A stretch of 64,000 nucleotides of DNA from Humulus lupulus (lineage: Eukaryota; Streptophyta; Magnoliopsida; Rosales; Cannabaceae). Position 1 is the first letter of the stretch. The number at the start of each line of letters is the position of its first letter. Of this stretch, positions 33,972 through 47,618 are shown piece after piece. A program made the translations under genes and the position numbers. The notes below the pieces were generated by a model. It did not search any database, had not been told where the DNA came from, and saw nothing but the letters and a program-made list of their open reading frames with translations. Location: assembly GCF_963169125.1 (NCBI RefSeq), contig NC_084794.1:92239018-92303017 (forward strand), read 5' to 3'.

Positions 33972-36900
33972 ATGGCTTCTAGGAGATCAGTACGAACGAA
34001 TGCTGGGATGAATCGCAACCTTGACGGCCAACATGTTGTGAGACCCAGTACGCAAGCTAACCCAGTGACAACCCACCACCAACTGATGGGGGAAATAGGC
34101 GTGAGGAAGATCCTCATATGGCCTACCAAAGGTTGGAGGCGCAATTTATGGCCATGCAAGAAGACATAAGGAAACAGGCTGAGGAGTTCAGGGAACTGAG
34201 ACAGCTGAGGCAACAACAAGCTCAGCCAACACCATTGATCAGAGACGTTCAACAGTCTATAGCACCAATTGTAGTGATTCCTGAATCAGGAAACCATTTG
34301 GAACCATTGTATGAAAGGTTCCAGAAGCAACATCCTATAGTGTTTGAGGGGAGTGTTGATCCATGGAAGGCTGAGCAATGGATAAGCATGATGGGGTCAA
34401 TCCTGGACTTCATACGAGTTGAAGGAAATGACAAGGTTGCCTGTGTAACTCACATGTTGAGGGATGATGCAAGAATCTGGTGGGAAGTTATCTCCCAGGC
34501 AAGAGACTTTAAAGCAATGATGTGGGTAGAATTTTAGGAAGCTTTTAATGACAAGTACTACAATGTTGGAGTACAGATGTCAAAGGTGGATGAGCTTGCC
34601 ACCTTGACTCAAGGGAATATTACGATGATAGAGTAGACACTAAAGTTTGACAGGCTTTCCAAGTTCGCAGTAGATTTAGTGCCAACCAATGCAACTAAAC
34701 TAGACCAGTTTGTTCGAGGCTTAAAGCCTATGATAGCCAGAGATGTTGAGATTGTATCAGTAGGGGGATACAATACATATGCAAAGGTTCTGGAAAGGTC
34801 CTCACTTCTAAGATAATGGAAGAAAAAATCTGGAAGGAAGGTGTTGATAAAAAAGAGGCAAGAAAGAATGCCTCCCAAGGTCATAACTCTAATGATCAGA
34901 AAAGGAAGGAAATGACCAGGCAGGGCAGTCAAGCCAAGATAAGAGGGCCAGAGATAATAAGGGAAATAATCGCATGGTAGCAAGGAATGGATATGGTATC
35001 CAAAGTGTGATAAATGTAAGAAGCACCACCAGGCGAATGTCGGGCAAACATGTGTTATGGTTGTGGTAAGGAAGGACACATCAAGAGGAATTTCCCACAG
35101 AAGACTCGGGAAGGGGTTAAGGAGCACCACCAGAAGGACATTAATCTGGTTCCAGCACGTGTGTTCGCTCTCATCATGCCTCAGGCAGAAGCAAGCACTT
35201 CTGTGGTCTTAGGTCAGATTTTTATCGCTGGAATTGATTGTCATGTTTTAATTGATTCTGGAGCCACTCATTATTTTGTTGCTAAGAGAATAGTGGATAG
35301 ATTTAATAGAACTCATGAGATGCATGATAAGGGGTTTGGGACCATGTTAACAACCGAGGAGGTGGTAATATCTGGGAAGTGGTTTAGAGTCTTGCCTTTG
35401 AGGGTAGATGGTAGGGAGATATATGTAGACTTGATTGAGTTGGATATGAGTGATTTTGACGTAATCCTTGGGATGGATTGGATGACGAAGTGCAACGCTA
35501 CCATCGATTGCAAGAAGAAAATGGTGGTCATTAAGCCTGACAAAGAAGAGCCTTTTTCGTTCATGGGAACAGCAACAGGACTATGAATTCCAATCATTTC
35601 AGCATTTGAAGCTGTGAAGATGTTACAACATGGATGCATGGGATTTTTGGCGAGTGTGGTTAATACAGCAAAAACGGGGGCGTAGAGACCGGAAGACACA
35701 AGGATAGTACGTGATACTTGGATGTATTTCTGGAACACTTACCAAGAGTGCCACCATAACAAGAAATTGAGTTCACGGTTGAGCTAGCACTGGAAGCAAT
35801 ACCAAAGACAACTTTTCACACCAGATATGGGCACTATAAGTTTCTCATTATGTCGTTTGGTTTGACTAACACCCCAGCAACTTTCATGGACTTAATGAAT
35901 AGAGTGTTCAAGGACTATCTGGAACGGTTCGTGATCGTCTTCATCGATGATATTTTGGTTTATTCACAGTCTGAGGAAGAGCATGAACAGCACCTCAGGT
36001 TGGTCTTGTAGAGATTGAGAGAGCACAAGTTGTTTGCGAAGTTTAAAAAGTGCAGGTTTTGGTTACAACAGGTGACATTCTTTGGTCATATCGTTAGTAG
36101 AGATGGGATCAAGGTAGACCCAGCTAAGATTGAGGCTATTAGGAATTGGCGAAGGCCAAGGAATGCCTCCGAGATTAGAAGCTTACTTGGATTGGCACGC
36201 TATTACAGGAAGTTTGTGGAAGGATTCTAAAGAATATCGACCCCACTGACAGTTCTGACACGTAAGAATCAGAAGTTTACGTGGTCGAATAGATGTGAGA
36301 ATAACTTCCAGGAGTTAAAGCTCCGTTTGATTACCGCCCCAGTCCTGAGTCTTCCAACAGATCAGGAGAAGTTTATGATTCATTGTGATGCTTCGATGCA
36401 AGGGTTAGGTTGTGTCCTTATGCAGGTAGAGAAGGTGATTTCTTATGCGTCATGATAATTGAAGGAATATGAGGAGAGATACCCAACCCATGATCTGGAG
36501 TTGGCAGTGGTGATCTTTGCATTAAAGGTATGGAGGTATCACCTTTATGGAGAGAAGTGTGAGATATATATAGACCACAAGAGCCTCAAGTACTTCTTTA
36601 CATAAAAGGATTTGAATATGAGTCAGAGGTGTTGGTTGGAACTGGTGAAAGATTATGACTTTGATATCCTTTATCATCCAAGGAAGGCCAACGTGGTGGC
36701 TAATGCCTAAGTCGGAGAGGTCCAGGGCAGTTGTACAGTGTGAGACAGATATCCAAGGAGTTAGCAGATGATATGACCAGAGCAGGGATTAAGTTAGTAG
36801 TGGGCCAGTTATCCAACATTACCCTGTAGTCTACTCTCCTAGAAAGGGTAAAGGAGAGTCAGATACGAGAGCCACAGTTGGTAAAGATTAGAGAGGATGT

Positions 36901-38280
36901 TCTATCTAGAGCAGCTAGGGATTATTCTATATCAGATATGGGTTTGTTAAGATATAAGGGTCAAATTTGTGTTTCGATGGATGTTGTTATTAGATGGGAG
37001 ATTCTAGATGAATCTCATACCACTCTGTATTCTTTGCATCCCGGCACCACGAAGATGTACCAGGATCTGAGAACTTTGTATTGGTGGTCGGGGATGAAGG
37101 GTGATGTAAGAGAATATGTAGCCAAGTGTCTGACGTGTCAGCAAATTAAAGTTGAACATCAGATACCAGGAGGACTATTACAACCCTTAGACATTCCAGA
37201 GTGGAAATGGGAAGACATCGCAATGGACTTTGTGGTGGGATTGCCTAAGACAGTGGGTCAGCAAGATTCGGTATGGGTGATTGTAGACAGATATACCAAA
37301 TTGGCTCACTTTCTACCAGTGAAGACGACTTATACCATTCCCCAGTATGCAGATCTCTATGTAAAAGAGATAGTACGTCTTCATGGAGCTCCGAGGTCAA
37401 TCGTGTAGGATCGAGACCCCACATTTACTTCCAAGTTTTGGGGAAGTTTGCAAAAGGCGATGGGCATGAGCTAAAGTTTAGTACAACTTATCATCCTCAG
37501 ACCAATGGTCAGTCTGAGAGGACTATCCAGATACTGGAGGACATGCTGAGAGCATGTGTACTGGATTTTGAGGGGTCGTGGAATAAATATTTACCCCTTA
37601 TAGAGTTTTCCTACAACAATAGCTATAAGGCGACCATAGGAGTGGCTCCTTATGAGATGTTGTATGGTAGGAAGTGCAGGTCACCTATCCACTGGGATGA
37701 GTTGGGTGAGCGCAGATACTTGGGTCCTAAGGCAGTTCAGAGGACCAATGAAGCTATTGAAAAGATCAGAGCTCGGATGCTCACTTCATAGAGTAGACAG
37801 AGAAGTTATGCCAATCTGAAGCGTAGGAACGTGGAGTTCCACATGGGAGACTATGTCTTCCTTAGAGTCTCGCCACTCAAGGGAATGAGGAGATTCGACA
37901 AGAAGGGCAAGCTGATCCCTAGGTTCGTAGGACCATTTGAGATCCTGGAAATGATCAGTCAGGTGGCCTATAGGTTGGCATTACCTCTGACATTATCAGT
38001 CGTGCACAACATGTTTCATATTTTGATGCTATTGAAGTATGTATCTGATGAGACTCATGTACTGAGTTATGAAGATCTGGAGCTACAGACGAATTTTTCC
38101 TTTGAGGAACAACCAGTCCAGATATTAGACAGGAAGGACAAGGTCCTTAGGAATAAAGTTATACCTTAGTGAGAGTATTATGGAGGAACAGCAAGGTCGA
38201 GGAGGTGACTTGGGAGTTGGAATCAACCATGCGGGACCAGTATCCTGAGTTGTTCAGGTAAAATTTGGAGGACGAAATTC
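33972..38280 (+). pseudogene. Ty3/gypsy gag-pol (chromovirus type), degraded
   Basis: Gag starts at MASRRSVRTNAG (33972). Its core is at 34118-34540 (PIVFEGSVDPWKAEQW, DDARIWWEV), with a first cysteine cluster CDKCKKHHQ and a zinc knuckle CYGCGKEGHIKRNF, whose last Cys is Phe. The protease keeps LIDSGATHYFVA (35245-35280). Reverse transcriptase has lost roughly the first hundred residues: the frame jumps from EIEFTVELA to [16 protein letters not shown], removing the first catalytic Asp, while FIDDILVYS remains (about 35942-35970). RNase H is at 36380-36720 and integrase at 36878-37790, with HHCC finger, MDFVVGLP and NGQSERTIQILED. A chromodomain-like tail (LEDKV-type region replaced by WELESTMRDQYP) ends near 38260. 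Many stops. It ends in the polypurine tract before the LTR at 38299. Confidence 0.93.
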
Positions 38281-38284
38281 TTGC

Positions 38285-38297
38285 AAGGAGGGGATAG
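38285..38297 (+). promoter_or_regulatory. polypurine tract of gypsy B
   Basis: AAGGAGGGGATAG immediately precedes the LTR at 38299. It is the plus-strand priming site of reverse transcription and closely resembles the tract at 44096-44107. Confidence 0.85.
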
Positions 38298-38298
38298 T

Positions 38299-40775
38299 TG
38301 TAACATCCCAAATTCCCTAATATGTTTTAATGCCTGGGTTAGGGGGTCGTGAGGCAATACTTGTGTTGATTATGTGTTAATATGGTATGAGCATGTTCTT
38401 ATGTGAATTATATTATGATATAATTACGCTTGCATGTTAAAAATGTTAAATATGTGTAAGTGGTCCTGTTTCTTATAAGAAGGGCATTTTAGTAACTGAC
38501 CCGCTAAGGGTATATTTATAAATTTGAGTCTGTGTAATTGAGACCACATTATTAAGTGGATATATTTGGATTACTCGACACGAGGCGATCCTGGTGAGCA
38601 AGTTAGCGGAAAGTCACAATAGGGCACAATACTCCGCTCGGGGTGAGCTTAGGGGTACTTTAGTAATTTAGCACATTGTTGGGATTTGTCAGGTAATAGG
38701 AGATTAAATGATTATTATTTTGTGAGTGATGGGGATTTAGAGGAACACCCGGGGAGTCACGGGAAGTGTCGATTGACAGAACTGCCCTTGAGGCCACTAG
38801 AGAACTTAAGTTAGTGGTAAAGGTATTTTGGACTTTTGGAAAGATGAGGGTACAAGGTTTAGACGGCTGGGATTTAGAAACATTTAGAAAGATCAGTTTT
38901 CCAGCTCTCACTTTCTCTCTCCCGTATGACTCTCTTTCTCTTCATGGAAGCTTGAGAATCTTGAGGAAATTGGAGGACCAAGCTTAGGAAATTGAATGAT
39001 TGGATTGGCTGAGTTGAGGATTCAATTTAGGGTGATTATATCTTTGAGGTAAGGGTTTGCAATTTGAATTGGTTCATGGAAATTCTTTGGTTTTGTTTGA
39101 AGCTTAAGTGTTTGCATGTTTGTTATTTGGAGAGTGAATTTTGGGAGTTTTGATAAGTTGTAACTAGTAATTAGTTAGGTGTTTTTGTTGGAAAGAAGTT
39201 ATATTGATTATGGGGATTTAATTGAAAGATTGGGGTATAATTGGATTGTTTCTAGTTGGGTTCGACTAAGGAAAAACCCAGAAATTTTGGGTTCGAAAGG
39301 CTTGGTCGCGGCTCTATTCTTGGTGTGTTGCAGCCCTCTAGGGCAAAAGGGAGCTAGGTTGGGCTCTGTGGCAAGGGCGGGCCGCGATGCCACAAGGGTT
39401 GGGCCGCAGCGCGTGTCTAAAGTTTGGGGTCGCGATGGAGGCAGGCTGCGGCATAGGAGTATGGGGTCGCGGCTCTTAAGAGGATTTTTGGCCCCGAGGA
39501 GGTTTTGAGTTTGGGAACTTAACCCTTTGTGCTCGGGATCGATTCCACTTCCGTGTTGGATGGAATTCGATGTCCAAGAGGCTAGGACTCAGTCCGGAAG
39601 CCTTTATTCACTTGTTTTTGATGGAATTTCTTATTATGGTTGTGACTAGGTCAATGCCAAGGGCTCGGACCAAGGACCGTACTGAAGGATTGTCGTTACT
39701 AGCCTACACTTGGATCAAAGGTAAGAAAACTGCACCCAATATGTGAATGTGTGATTAAGGCTTGGCCCGATGGTTAAATAAAGACATGATTAAGGCTTTG
39801 GCCCTGTTAATGAGCATAATTATAATTATGTTTGTGCATGTCTAGTTAAGCGCATTGAAATGCGCATGATTATGTTTATGCCTATGTATGTTGTTTGAGT
39901 GTATTATAATACATTGTATCTACATATATGTATGATAAATGAAATATGTGATTGTTTGTTGAGCTTGGTTTATAAACCAGGGGATTATTAGGATGTTAGT
40001 TGGAGATCGACTTATTAGTTGAGGGCACATTGGATTATGAGAGACTTGTCTTATAAGCCGAGGGTCTTAAAGCTTGGACTTATAAGTCGGGGGCTTGTGA
40101 GGCTTGACTTATGAGTCGAGGGTCAGTAAGACTCGACTTATGAGCTGAGATTGGCCTTATGCATGTGGAGTGTGGGCCACCATGGCTGGGCCACCCTGGG
40201 AGTGCAACACGCACTTGACTGGCTAGGATGCCAAACAAATGGAAAGAGAGTGCGACACGCACTTGTGCAACTCTATGGTTGCCAATTTGTGTAATGTGTA
40301 TGCCAGATTCAGTTATTACTATTTGATAAATATATTACTTCGTGAATTGTTTAATATGTTTTCTTGCTGAGTCTTTTGGCTCACGGGTACTGTTTGGTGC
40401 AGGTAAAGGTAAAGAGAAGCTCAACCAGCCATGAGTCGGAGGGCGATAGCAGTGACATGTACATATTCAGTCCGCTCGGCCACCACGGCTAAGATACTTA
40501 AGGAAGCTAGGGTTGATCCCACCTTTTGCCGCCTAGGTCGGCTTGTTGTATAACTTGGATGATGTAAGTAGTTTTAAAACTAACGTTTTTTTTTTTTTTA
40601 TCCCGTGTAAAGAACATGTTTTTGGGTTTAATGAAATGGTTATGACTTGACCAAAATTTTAAATATATAAACCTGTAGTGGCTTAATCACATGTTTAGTC
40701 CAAATGACTTGTTTAGCAAGTTCAACACTGGTTTTAAACACACTTGGTAACAGACCTAATTAGTAGGACGTTACA
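38299..40775 (+). repeat. 3' LTR of gypsy B
   Basis: TGTAACATCCCAAATTCCC...GGACGTTACA, 2477 bp, directly after the polypurine tract. It contains GC-rich GGTCGCGGC/GGGCCGCG words near 39300-39480, and two short tandem arrays: a 34-bp-type unit near 39750-39810 (about two copies) and a palindromic GACTTATAAGTC unit near 40000-40150 (about five copies). No 5' partner in the same orientation is present left of 33972, so gypsy B is 5'-truncated or rearranged. Confidence 0.9.
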
Positions 40776-42212
40776 AAGCCCTAATCACATATAACACGTA
40801 TTGGTGTAGTTTTCTTACCTCAAGTCCAAATAAAGCGTAAATAAGAACGACCCTCAAGCACGATCCTGGATCCGAGCCCCTAGCGATAACCTAGTCACAA
40901 CCATAATATAAAATTTCATCAATAACGAGCAAATAAAGGCTTCCAGACCGACTCCTAGCCTCTGGGGCCCCGAGTTCCACTAAACCAGGTAGTCGAATTG
41001 TTCCCGAGCCACAAGGAAAAGGTTTCCATTTTACAAAAAAAACATCCTAAGGCCAAAAATGCCCAGGCAGGCCGCGACCTGGCCCTGAGGGTCGCGGCGT
41101 GCCCCTTCTTTCCGAGAGCTTTCCCCCCTCCGTCAAGGGACGCGGGTCACAACTTGCCCTTGTAAGTCATGGCGCGCCTCCCAGACAGAGACCTCCCAAG
41201 GCCTAGGCTCAAGCTGAGTCGTGACCCCTCAAGAACAAGGTCGCAACTTGGCCCCATGAACCCAGATTTCTCACACTTTTCAGCAGCCATAATCAATCCA
41301 AACTAACCCAATTTCACCCCAAAACCATAATTCAATTCCCACAATATTTCTAACATCTTTCCAACAACAAAACCCAACAAAATACAACCTTAAAACTCAA
41401 CAAAACACCAAGCTAATTCTCAAGCTTAAAGGTTCAAAAACACCTTCTAAAACAGCCAAACAAACATAGAATTTTAATGAAAAAATCATGATCTAGAGCA
41501 TACCTCAACTGATGATTATTCTCACAAGCTGCAACACAACTAATTCCCCAAGTTTAGGCTTCAATTCCCTGATTTCTAGCCAAAATCCTCCTTAGTTCTT
41601 TAATGACTTGCTTAGGAAAACTTAGAGAGGAAGTGAGTGAGGTGAGAGAGAGGGAGTCAGTTAGTGTTTAGGTGTTTTGTGTTTTTGTCTTTAGTTTCCT
41701 AAAGTTAAATGGCATAAGCTAATCCCAAGGCTCGGGGTACCAAAAACGTTCCCGAGGGCAAAATGGTCAAATTCCCCAATATTCCCTCTAAACTCACTAA
41801 CTTCAAATATATCTCCAATTATTCATTTCCATTACCCGATAACCCAATTAAATGCCTAATACCTAAAATACCCCTCGACTCACCCCGAGTCAGGTATTGG
41901 GTCCCGATGTGACTTTTCCCGCTAACTTGCTCCCTAGGATCGCCTCGTGCCAAGTAACTCAAATAAACGCACATAATAATGTGGTCCCACACATAAATAT
42001 ACAACTATGCTCACAACGAACCAAATTATCAAGATTTTCCTTCTAATAAGAAACGGGCCCAAATGCATCTTCAATATCTCTAGGCATGCACAACTAGTCA
42101 TATTATCACATAATACAATTAAATGTAACAAATAAGAACTTGTCTCCATATATTTCCATCCTGCCCCCTAATCAAGGCCCTAGGCCTTATTAGGTAATTT
42201 TGGGATGTTACA
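40776..42212 (-). repeat. inverted partial LTR of the gypsy B family
   Basis: On the minus strand it begins TGTAACATCCCAAAATTACC at 42212 and follows the plus LTR through its middle (GAAGCCTTTATT, GGTTGTGACTAGGT, GGTAAGAAAACT). It breaks off at GATTAGGGCTT (40776), losing about the last kilobase. It meets the plus LTR tail to tail with no spacer. It is clearly diverged from the plus LTR, so it comes from a different element copy. Confidence 0.88.
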
Positions 42213-44060
42213 TAGGGTGCATATTGGTGAAAGCAGAGAAGGTGATAGGATATGCATCTAGGTAGTTGAAAGAAGATGAATAACGCTACCTGACACACGA
42301 CTTCGAGTTGGCAGCAGCAGTGCTCGCACTGAAGATACGGCGACACTATCTTTATGGGGAGAAATGTGAAATTTATACGAATCATAGGAGCCCAAAATAT
42401 TTCTTTACTCAAAAGGAGTTAAACATGAGGCAACAACGATGGTTAGATTTAGTCAAGGACTAGGACTGTGAAATATTGTATCATCCAGGGAAGGAAAATG
42501 TGGTAGCCGACGCCCTAAGTCGTAGAAGCCAAGGGCAAGTCGTGGCTATAAGAAATATACATGCCAAGTTGATGGAGGAAGTAGAAACAACAGGTATAGA
42601 GTTTATCGTAGGAGGTTTAGCAAATTTGACTATGTATTCAACTTTTCTAGAAAGAATTACAGAAGGACAAGATAAAGATCCACAAAAACAAAAGTATAAA
42701 CAAGGAATCCAAGATGGAAATAACAAAGATTTTACTCTCAGCAATTGTGGAACATTGCGATATAAAGAATGAATATGTGTGCCAGATGATCTGTAAGTTA
42801 AGAAGGAGATTCTTGATTAGGCTCATACTACTCCTTATTCTTTACACCCAAGGTCTACAAAGATGTACCAAGATTTGAATATGCTATATTGGTAGCCTAG
42901 GATGAAGAAGAACGCAGTGGAGTATGTCACATGGTGTCTCACGTGCCAGCAGGTTAAAGTAGAGCACCAAAGATCGTTTGGTTTGTTACAACCGTTAAAC
43001 ATTCAAGAATGGAAGTGGGACAAAATTTCTATGGACTTTGTGGTGGGGTTACCTAAGACCACAAAGCAACTTGATTCGGTTTGGGTGATTGTTGATAGGT
43101 TCACAAAATTGGCACACTTTGTACCTGTCAGAACAGTATTTACAGCATAATAGTATGCAGAGCTTTATGTGCAAGAGATTGTGAGACTTCATGGTGTACC
43201 AAAGTTCATCGTTTCAGACAGAGACCTGAAATTCACGTGTAAGTTCTGGGAAGGATTACAGAAAGAGATGGGTACTAAGTTGAAATTTTGTACATCATTC
43301 CACCCCCAAACAGATGGCCAGATAGAAAGGACAATACAGATTTTGGAAGACATGCTTATCGCATGCATGTTAGATTTCAGTGGATCATGGAGCAAGTACC
43401 TTCCATTGATAGAGTTCTCGTATAATAATAGTTACCATACGACTATTGGAGTAGCACCATACGAGATGGTCTATGGAAGAAAATGTAGGTCGCCAATTCA
43501 TTGGGATGAGACGGGCGAAAGTAAGTATTTAGATCCAGAGGAAGTACGACAAATGAATGTACTATTGCCAAAATAAGAGCGTGCATGATCACCTCATAGG
43601 ATCGAAAAAAGAGCTATGTTTATCCTAAGCGTAAGCACGTTGAGCTCCAAGTAGGAAATCATAACTTCCTACATGTTTCGCCTATGAAAAGAGTTAAGAG
43701 ATTTGGCAAGAAAGGAAAGTTTAAGTCCCCAATTTGTTGGACCATTCAAGATTTTAGAGAGAATTGGGGAGGCGATGTACAGGTTAGCTCCGCCTCTAGC
43801 TTTGTTAGGAATGCACAACATTTTTCATGTGTCCATGTTATGCAAGTATGTTTCAGACCCGTCTCACATTCTTAGTTATGAGGCATTGGATATGCAACCA
43901 GACCTATCATATGAAGAGAAGCCAGTAAAGATTATTGACAATAAGGAAAAAGCATTAAGGAATAAGACGATTGGGATAGTCAAGGTCCATTGGAAAAACG
44001 GCTCTACCAAAGACACAACTTGGGAGTTGGAAGCCAATATGAGGGAGAAATACCCATAAT
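42213..44060 (+). pseudogene. 3' half of gypsy A pol: RNase H, integrase, chromodomain-like tail
   Basis: It begins abruptly inside RNase H (GCILVKAEKVIGYAS), right after the inverted LTR. Then come [32 protein letters not shown], the integrase HHCC finger (HTTPYSLHP, CLTCQQVKVEH), MDFVVGLPKTTKQ, SDRDLKF and DGQIERTIQILED (42800-43576), and a tail with VGPFKILERIG, HNIFHVSMLCKYV and WELEANMREKYP (43703-44059). Stops and frame changes are frequent. It ends at the polypurine tract before the 3' LTR of composite A, so it belongs to that element. Its gag, protease and reverse transcriptase are missing here. Confidence 0.9.
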
Positions 44061-44095
44061 TGTTCAAGTAAATTTTGAGGAGGAAATTTATTTTT

Positions 44096-44107
44096 AAGAG
44101 GGGATAG
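44096..44107 (+). promoter_or_regulatory. polypurine tract of gypsy A
   Basis: AAGAGGGGATAG lies one base before the 3' LTR start at 44109. Confidence 0.85.
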
Positions 44108-47100
44108 TTGTAATATCTGTTTTTACTAGTAAGGGTATTATGGTAAATTATATGATATTATGTGTTTAATTATATGAATTATGATATGCATGATTTATGA
44201 TGTACGTTTAATTATATGTTCTATCAAGCAATCCAGACGCATTAGTTTCTTCAAGTGTTAGGGGTCAAAGTGTAATAGAAATTGTGTACTGGGGGCCAAA
44301 GAAGAATTATAGGTTTTATGATAAAACACGTAATTATGAAAATTTAAACTTATTAGTTTTGGATGGAAATTACAATAAGGGTCTTAAGAGATTATTAAGA
44401 ATAAATTTGAGGCTGTGGATAGAAAGGTCATTTGGTTTTTACATGAATTAAGTCAAATTAAATAAATCAAACAATAAGTAAAATAACTTTAGAAATCGTA
44501 TATTTTCAGACTCTGCTTTTGGGCGATAGACTCAAGGGGAAACAGACCAAGAACAATCTCTTGTTCTTGATCTGAGTTTTTGAAGGCATGAGGTTGAAGG
44601 AGATCAACAATCTGGGATATTGAAGGGCTACGAATTTCATAGGCGACATAGATCTAAGTTCTTGTGGCTGGATTTTATTTGTAAGTATTCAAACCTTTAT
44701 TGCTTAAAGTTTTGTCAAATTTAAGGTTGAGGTAAACTAGGTTATTAATTGTGTTAGACACAACTATAGGTTGCCTTCATGTTTAGAAATGAATTTATAC
44801 CAGTTATTGAGGTTAGAAACATGGTAGGACTGAGTTGATAGTGGTTCCAGGTCAGATTTAACGATTTAGGTTTGATTTTTAGGTTTAGAAATCGCAACTA
44901 CAATCTCTGAAAGTAAAGACCTAGCGCGACTGTGCCTAGCCCTGGCGCGACCGCACTACTCAGCTGGATTGGCCTGGCTCTTTGTGAGCGCAACCGTGCC
45001 AACTGCCCAGAAATGTGATTTTGAGGATATTTTTATGCACTTTTAGATATAAGTGGGTAATTGTTGGGACTTTATGCAGAGGGATTTTAAATACTTTCTT
45101 AAATATAATGAAGGCTTAATGTTATACGTTATGTTTAGGCTCACCAAGGATACTTGAAGAGTCGCGTTAGGGTGTGTGGATTGCTGCTGTATTTGAGGTA
45201 AGAAGAGTGGACACCTACACGTAGGGTGTACACTCGACGTACTCTATGGTAGAAACTATTTATGAATTATGTTTATGTTAATGCATAATTATGTTATTTA
45301 ATGTTATGTTTAATGAGCTTATATGAGTTATGGTTATGTTTTGTCACTACAAGAAAATATGTTTTCAATAAGACCAAAAACGTGATATCGAATACGTAAC
45401 ATAACACTTTTTGATGTGTTAAGGAAAGTGATGTTATAGTAGATCGGAGCACTTTACATAACAGTTTTACATAGTTATGGAGAAGTATTATTATGTATTC
45501 TACCCTAACATTTTTGTTGTGTTCTTTAAATAAATCGATAAATATTTTTTTATGTTATTTATAATAGTTTATATAACATTTTTTGTCACTTATAAAGTAT
45601 TATTATAGTATAATTTACCATAACACATTTTTGGTATCATTTATTATTTTAATATGCTCAAATTATTATTATTACTTATCTCTAACTTTAACAAATATTA
45701 TTTTAATATGCATTTAATAAGTTTATTTTTACTAATATTAACAAAGAGTTAGACAAAAGAAAATGAAAACAACTCTTATTAATTAATTGAATAATATTAC
45801 AAATGTTGAATTTCCAAATGGAAATGCTAAGCACAACTAAATACATAATCAATTGGAACTTTTCCTTTTAGAAACTCCAAAAAGACAACCTCATAACTAT
45901 TAACATATAATACAATATTTTTCCCTACAAACAATTTTTGAGTAAAAACATTCATGAACAATTATTTAGAATTGATTGATAAGAAACATTACGGCCTGAC
46001 TTATATCTACAAGGGCACACAACAACAATGTAAATACACGAATAAAGATTCTAATGAGATCATATTTATACTCACTAGCCAAAAAAGTAAGGAAGAAAAA
46101 GATATGAAACCACAAGGTTTGCATCTAAAATATAGGATACATACTAATTTTTCTCAATGTACACTTATGACTTGTTCTCTCTCTATAACTTCAGTTGTTT
46201 ATAGGAAGTACATTTTGGGTGTGGTTGTACACTTTATAATCAAATACCAACTTCCTATTCCCTCTCATTACCCTATACTTCAAAAAAAAAACCTGACTCA
46301 TAATCAATCTAATCTCTCGTAAAAATAATGTTATAGCAATATTTTTCTAAGCGAGGAGGAGTTTAAAGTTGATATATATATATATTGCAAATTAAAAATA
46401 TGATAATTAAGTCCTAAGGAATCGAAGAAGAGTAAGGAAAAGATATAAATGTATACAAAGTTGACTACAACATAAAAAAAGATCTTTAACTGAGACCACA
46501 ACTGACAAACCAGGAAAATTTAGTTTTAAATCTACATTTATAAGTTCATGTCTACAACATTCAATAAATTGAATTAAAAATGTAATGCCTCTCAAATAAG
46601 AAAATAGGGGCATTCAAAAAGCTACCCAAAAGAAAAGAATAATTGTAAATGCTCTACTATAATGTATTAGATTTACACAAATAAAACCTCACAAATATGA
46701 CAACTAAAAGAAAGAAAAAAAACTAGAAACGATGGCACACACATTAGGACAAACATTCAGTTACTTGCACAAACTCTCTGTACAATATTTATGAATTAAA
46801 TTTCAGGATATGAATAAAGCTAGAATCATCAAAAGAAACTAGTGTGGAATAGATACAGAACAAGGTCCCTCAAAACCTTCTTTAAGAATTGGAAACTTAG
46901 ATTTCTTGTTTGACATAACAAAGACATTGTCCTTTCATTGAATAAGTGATGTCAGAAGAAACAAAAACAACACAAGTGATTTCATACCTGACAAACTTAG
47001 GCCATTTTTGTTGTAGTGAAACAATAACAAATCTTGAAGAAGAAAAAACAACCACTGAATTACACAATAATATAGTGTTTGCAATTATATCAATAAATAC

Positions 47101-47332
47101 AATGACAACTAATCAATATATAAAACAGTTAACTAAAATAAAATTAAACACCAGCAAACCAATTACAAGAGTAATTTGTAGTGAATTTATAAATGAAATA
47201 CTAAAATTACTAGGCAACCAACTTTAGTCTAAATGGTCAAATATATTAGTCAAATTATCATTTAAACAAAAAATATAATAAGTACATATATATATATATG
47301 TATATACAGATGCAAGATTAGTAAATTCTTAC

Positions 47333-47400
47333 CAGATTATTTAGAATTACTTCTTTCCCACTTCTAATGCTCCAAACATAGACACTACCATCACCAAAAC
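47333..47400 (-). pseudogene. captured exon with a WD40 blade
   Basis: On the minus strand a TTGGCAG acceptor is followed by a 68-bp exon encoding FGDGSVYVWSIRSGKEVI and a GTAAGA donor. The G-D-G-S-V-x-V-W pattern is the end of a WD40 blade. With the next exon-like segment upstream in the gene (47619-47742, ending YDDKWLV) it would read as one continuous blade, ...DDKWLV then GFGDGSVYVW.... No stop lies in the exon. The parent gene is not identified. Confidence 0.6.
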
Positions 47401-47618
47401 CTGCCAATTTTTATTTAGTAAGTCCATGAAAAGAGAAACCAAATTCAGCTCTTGTAATGGATTGGATTTGAGTTACATTTCTCCAATACATATCTTGTTC
47501 TAACAAAATTTGGATTAGTTGAACTTCTTCGGATAAAGAGCTTGACATGAATTTAGTGAATACACTATGAAGTATTAAATAAAAATCAATCATGAGAGAG
47601 TACCAAATGCAATTATCA

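Noticed and set aside
34609..35130. Long minus-strand frame opposite gypsy gag
   Set aside because: It is antisense to the recognisable gag and zinc-knuckle region and has no motif of its own.
45954..46322. 122-codon plus-strand frame in the CACTA as a gene
   Set aside because: Low-complexity Lys/Asn-rich composition, no motif, and opposite to the strand of the captured exons.
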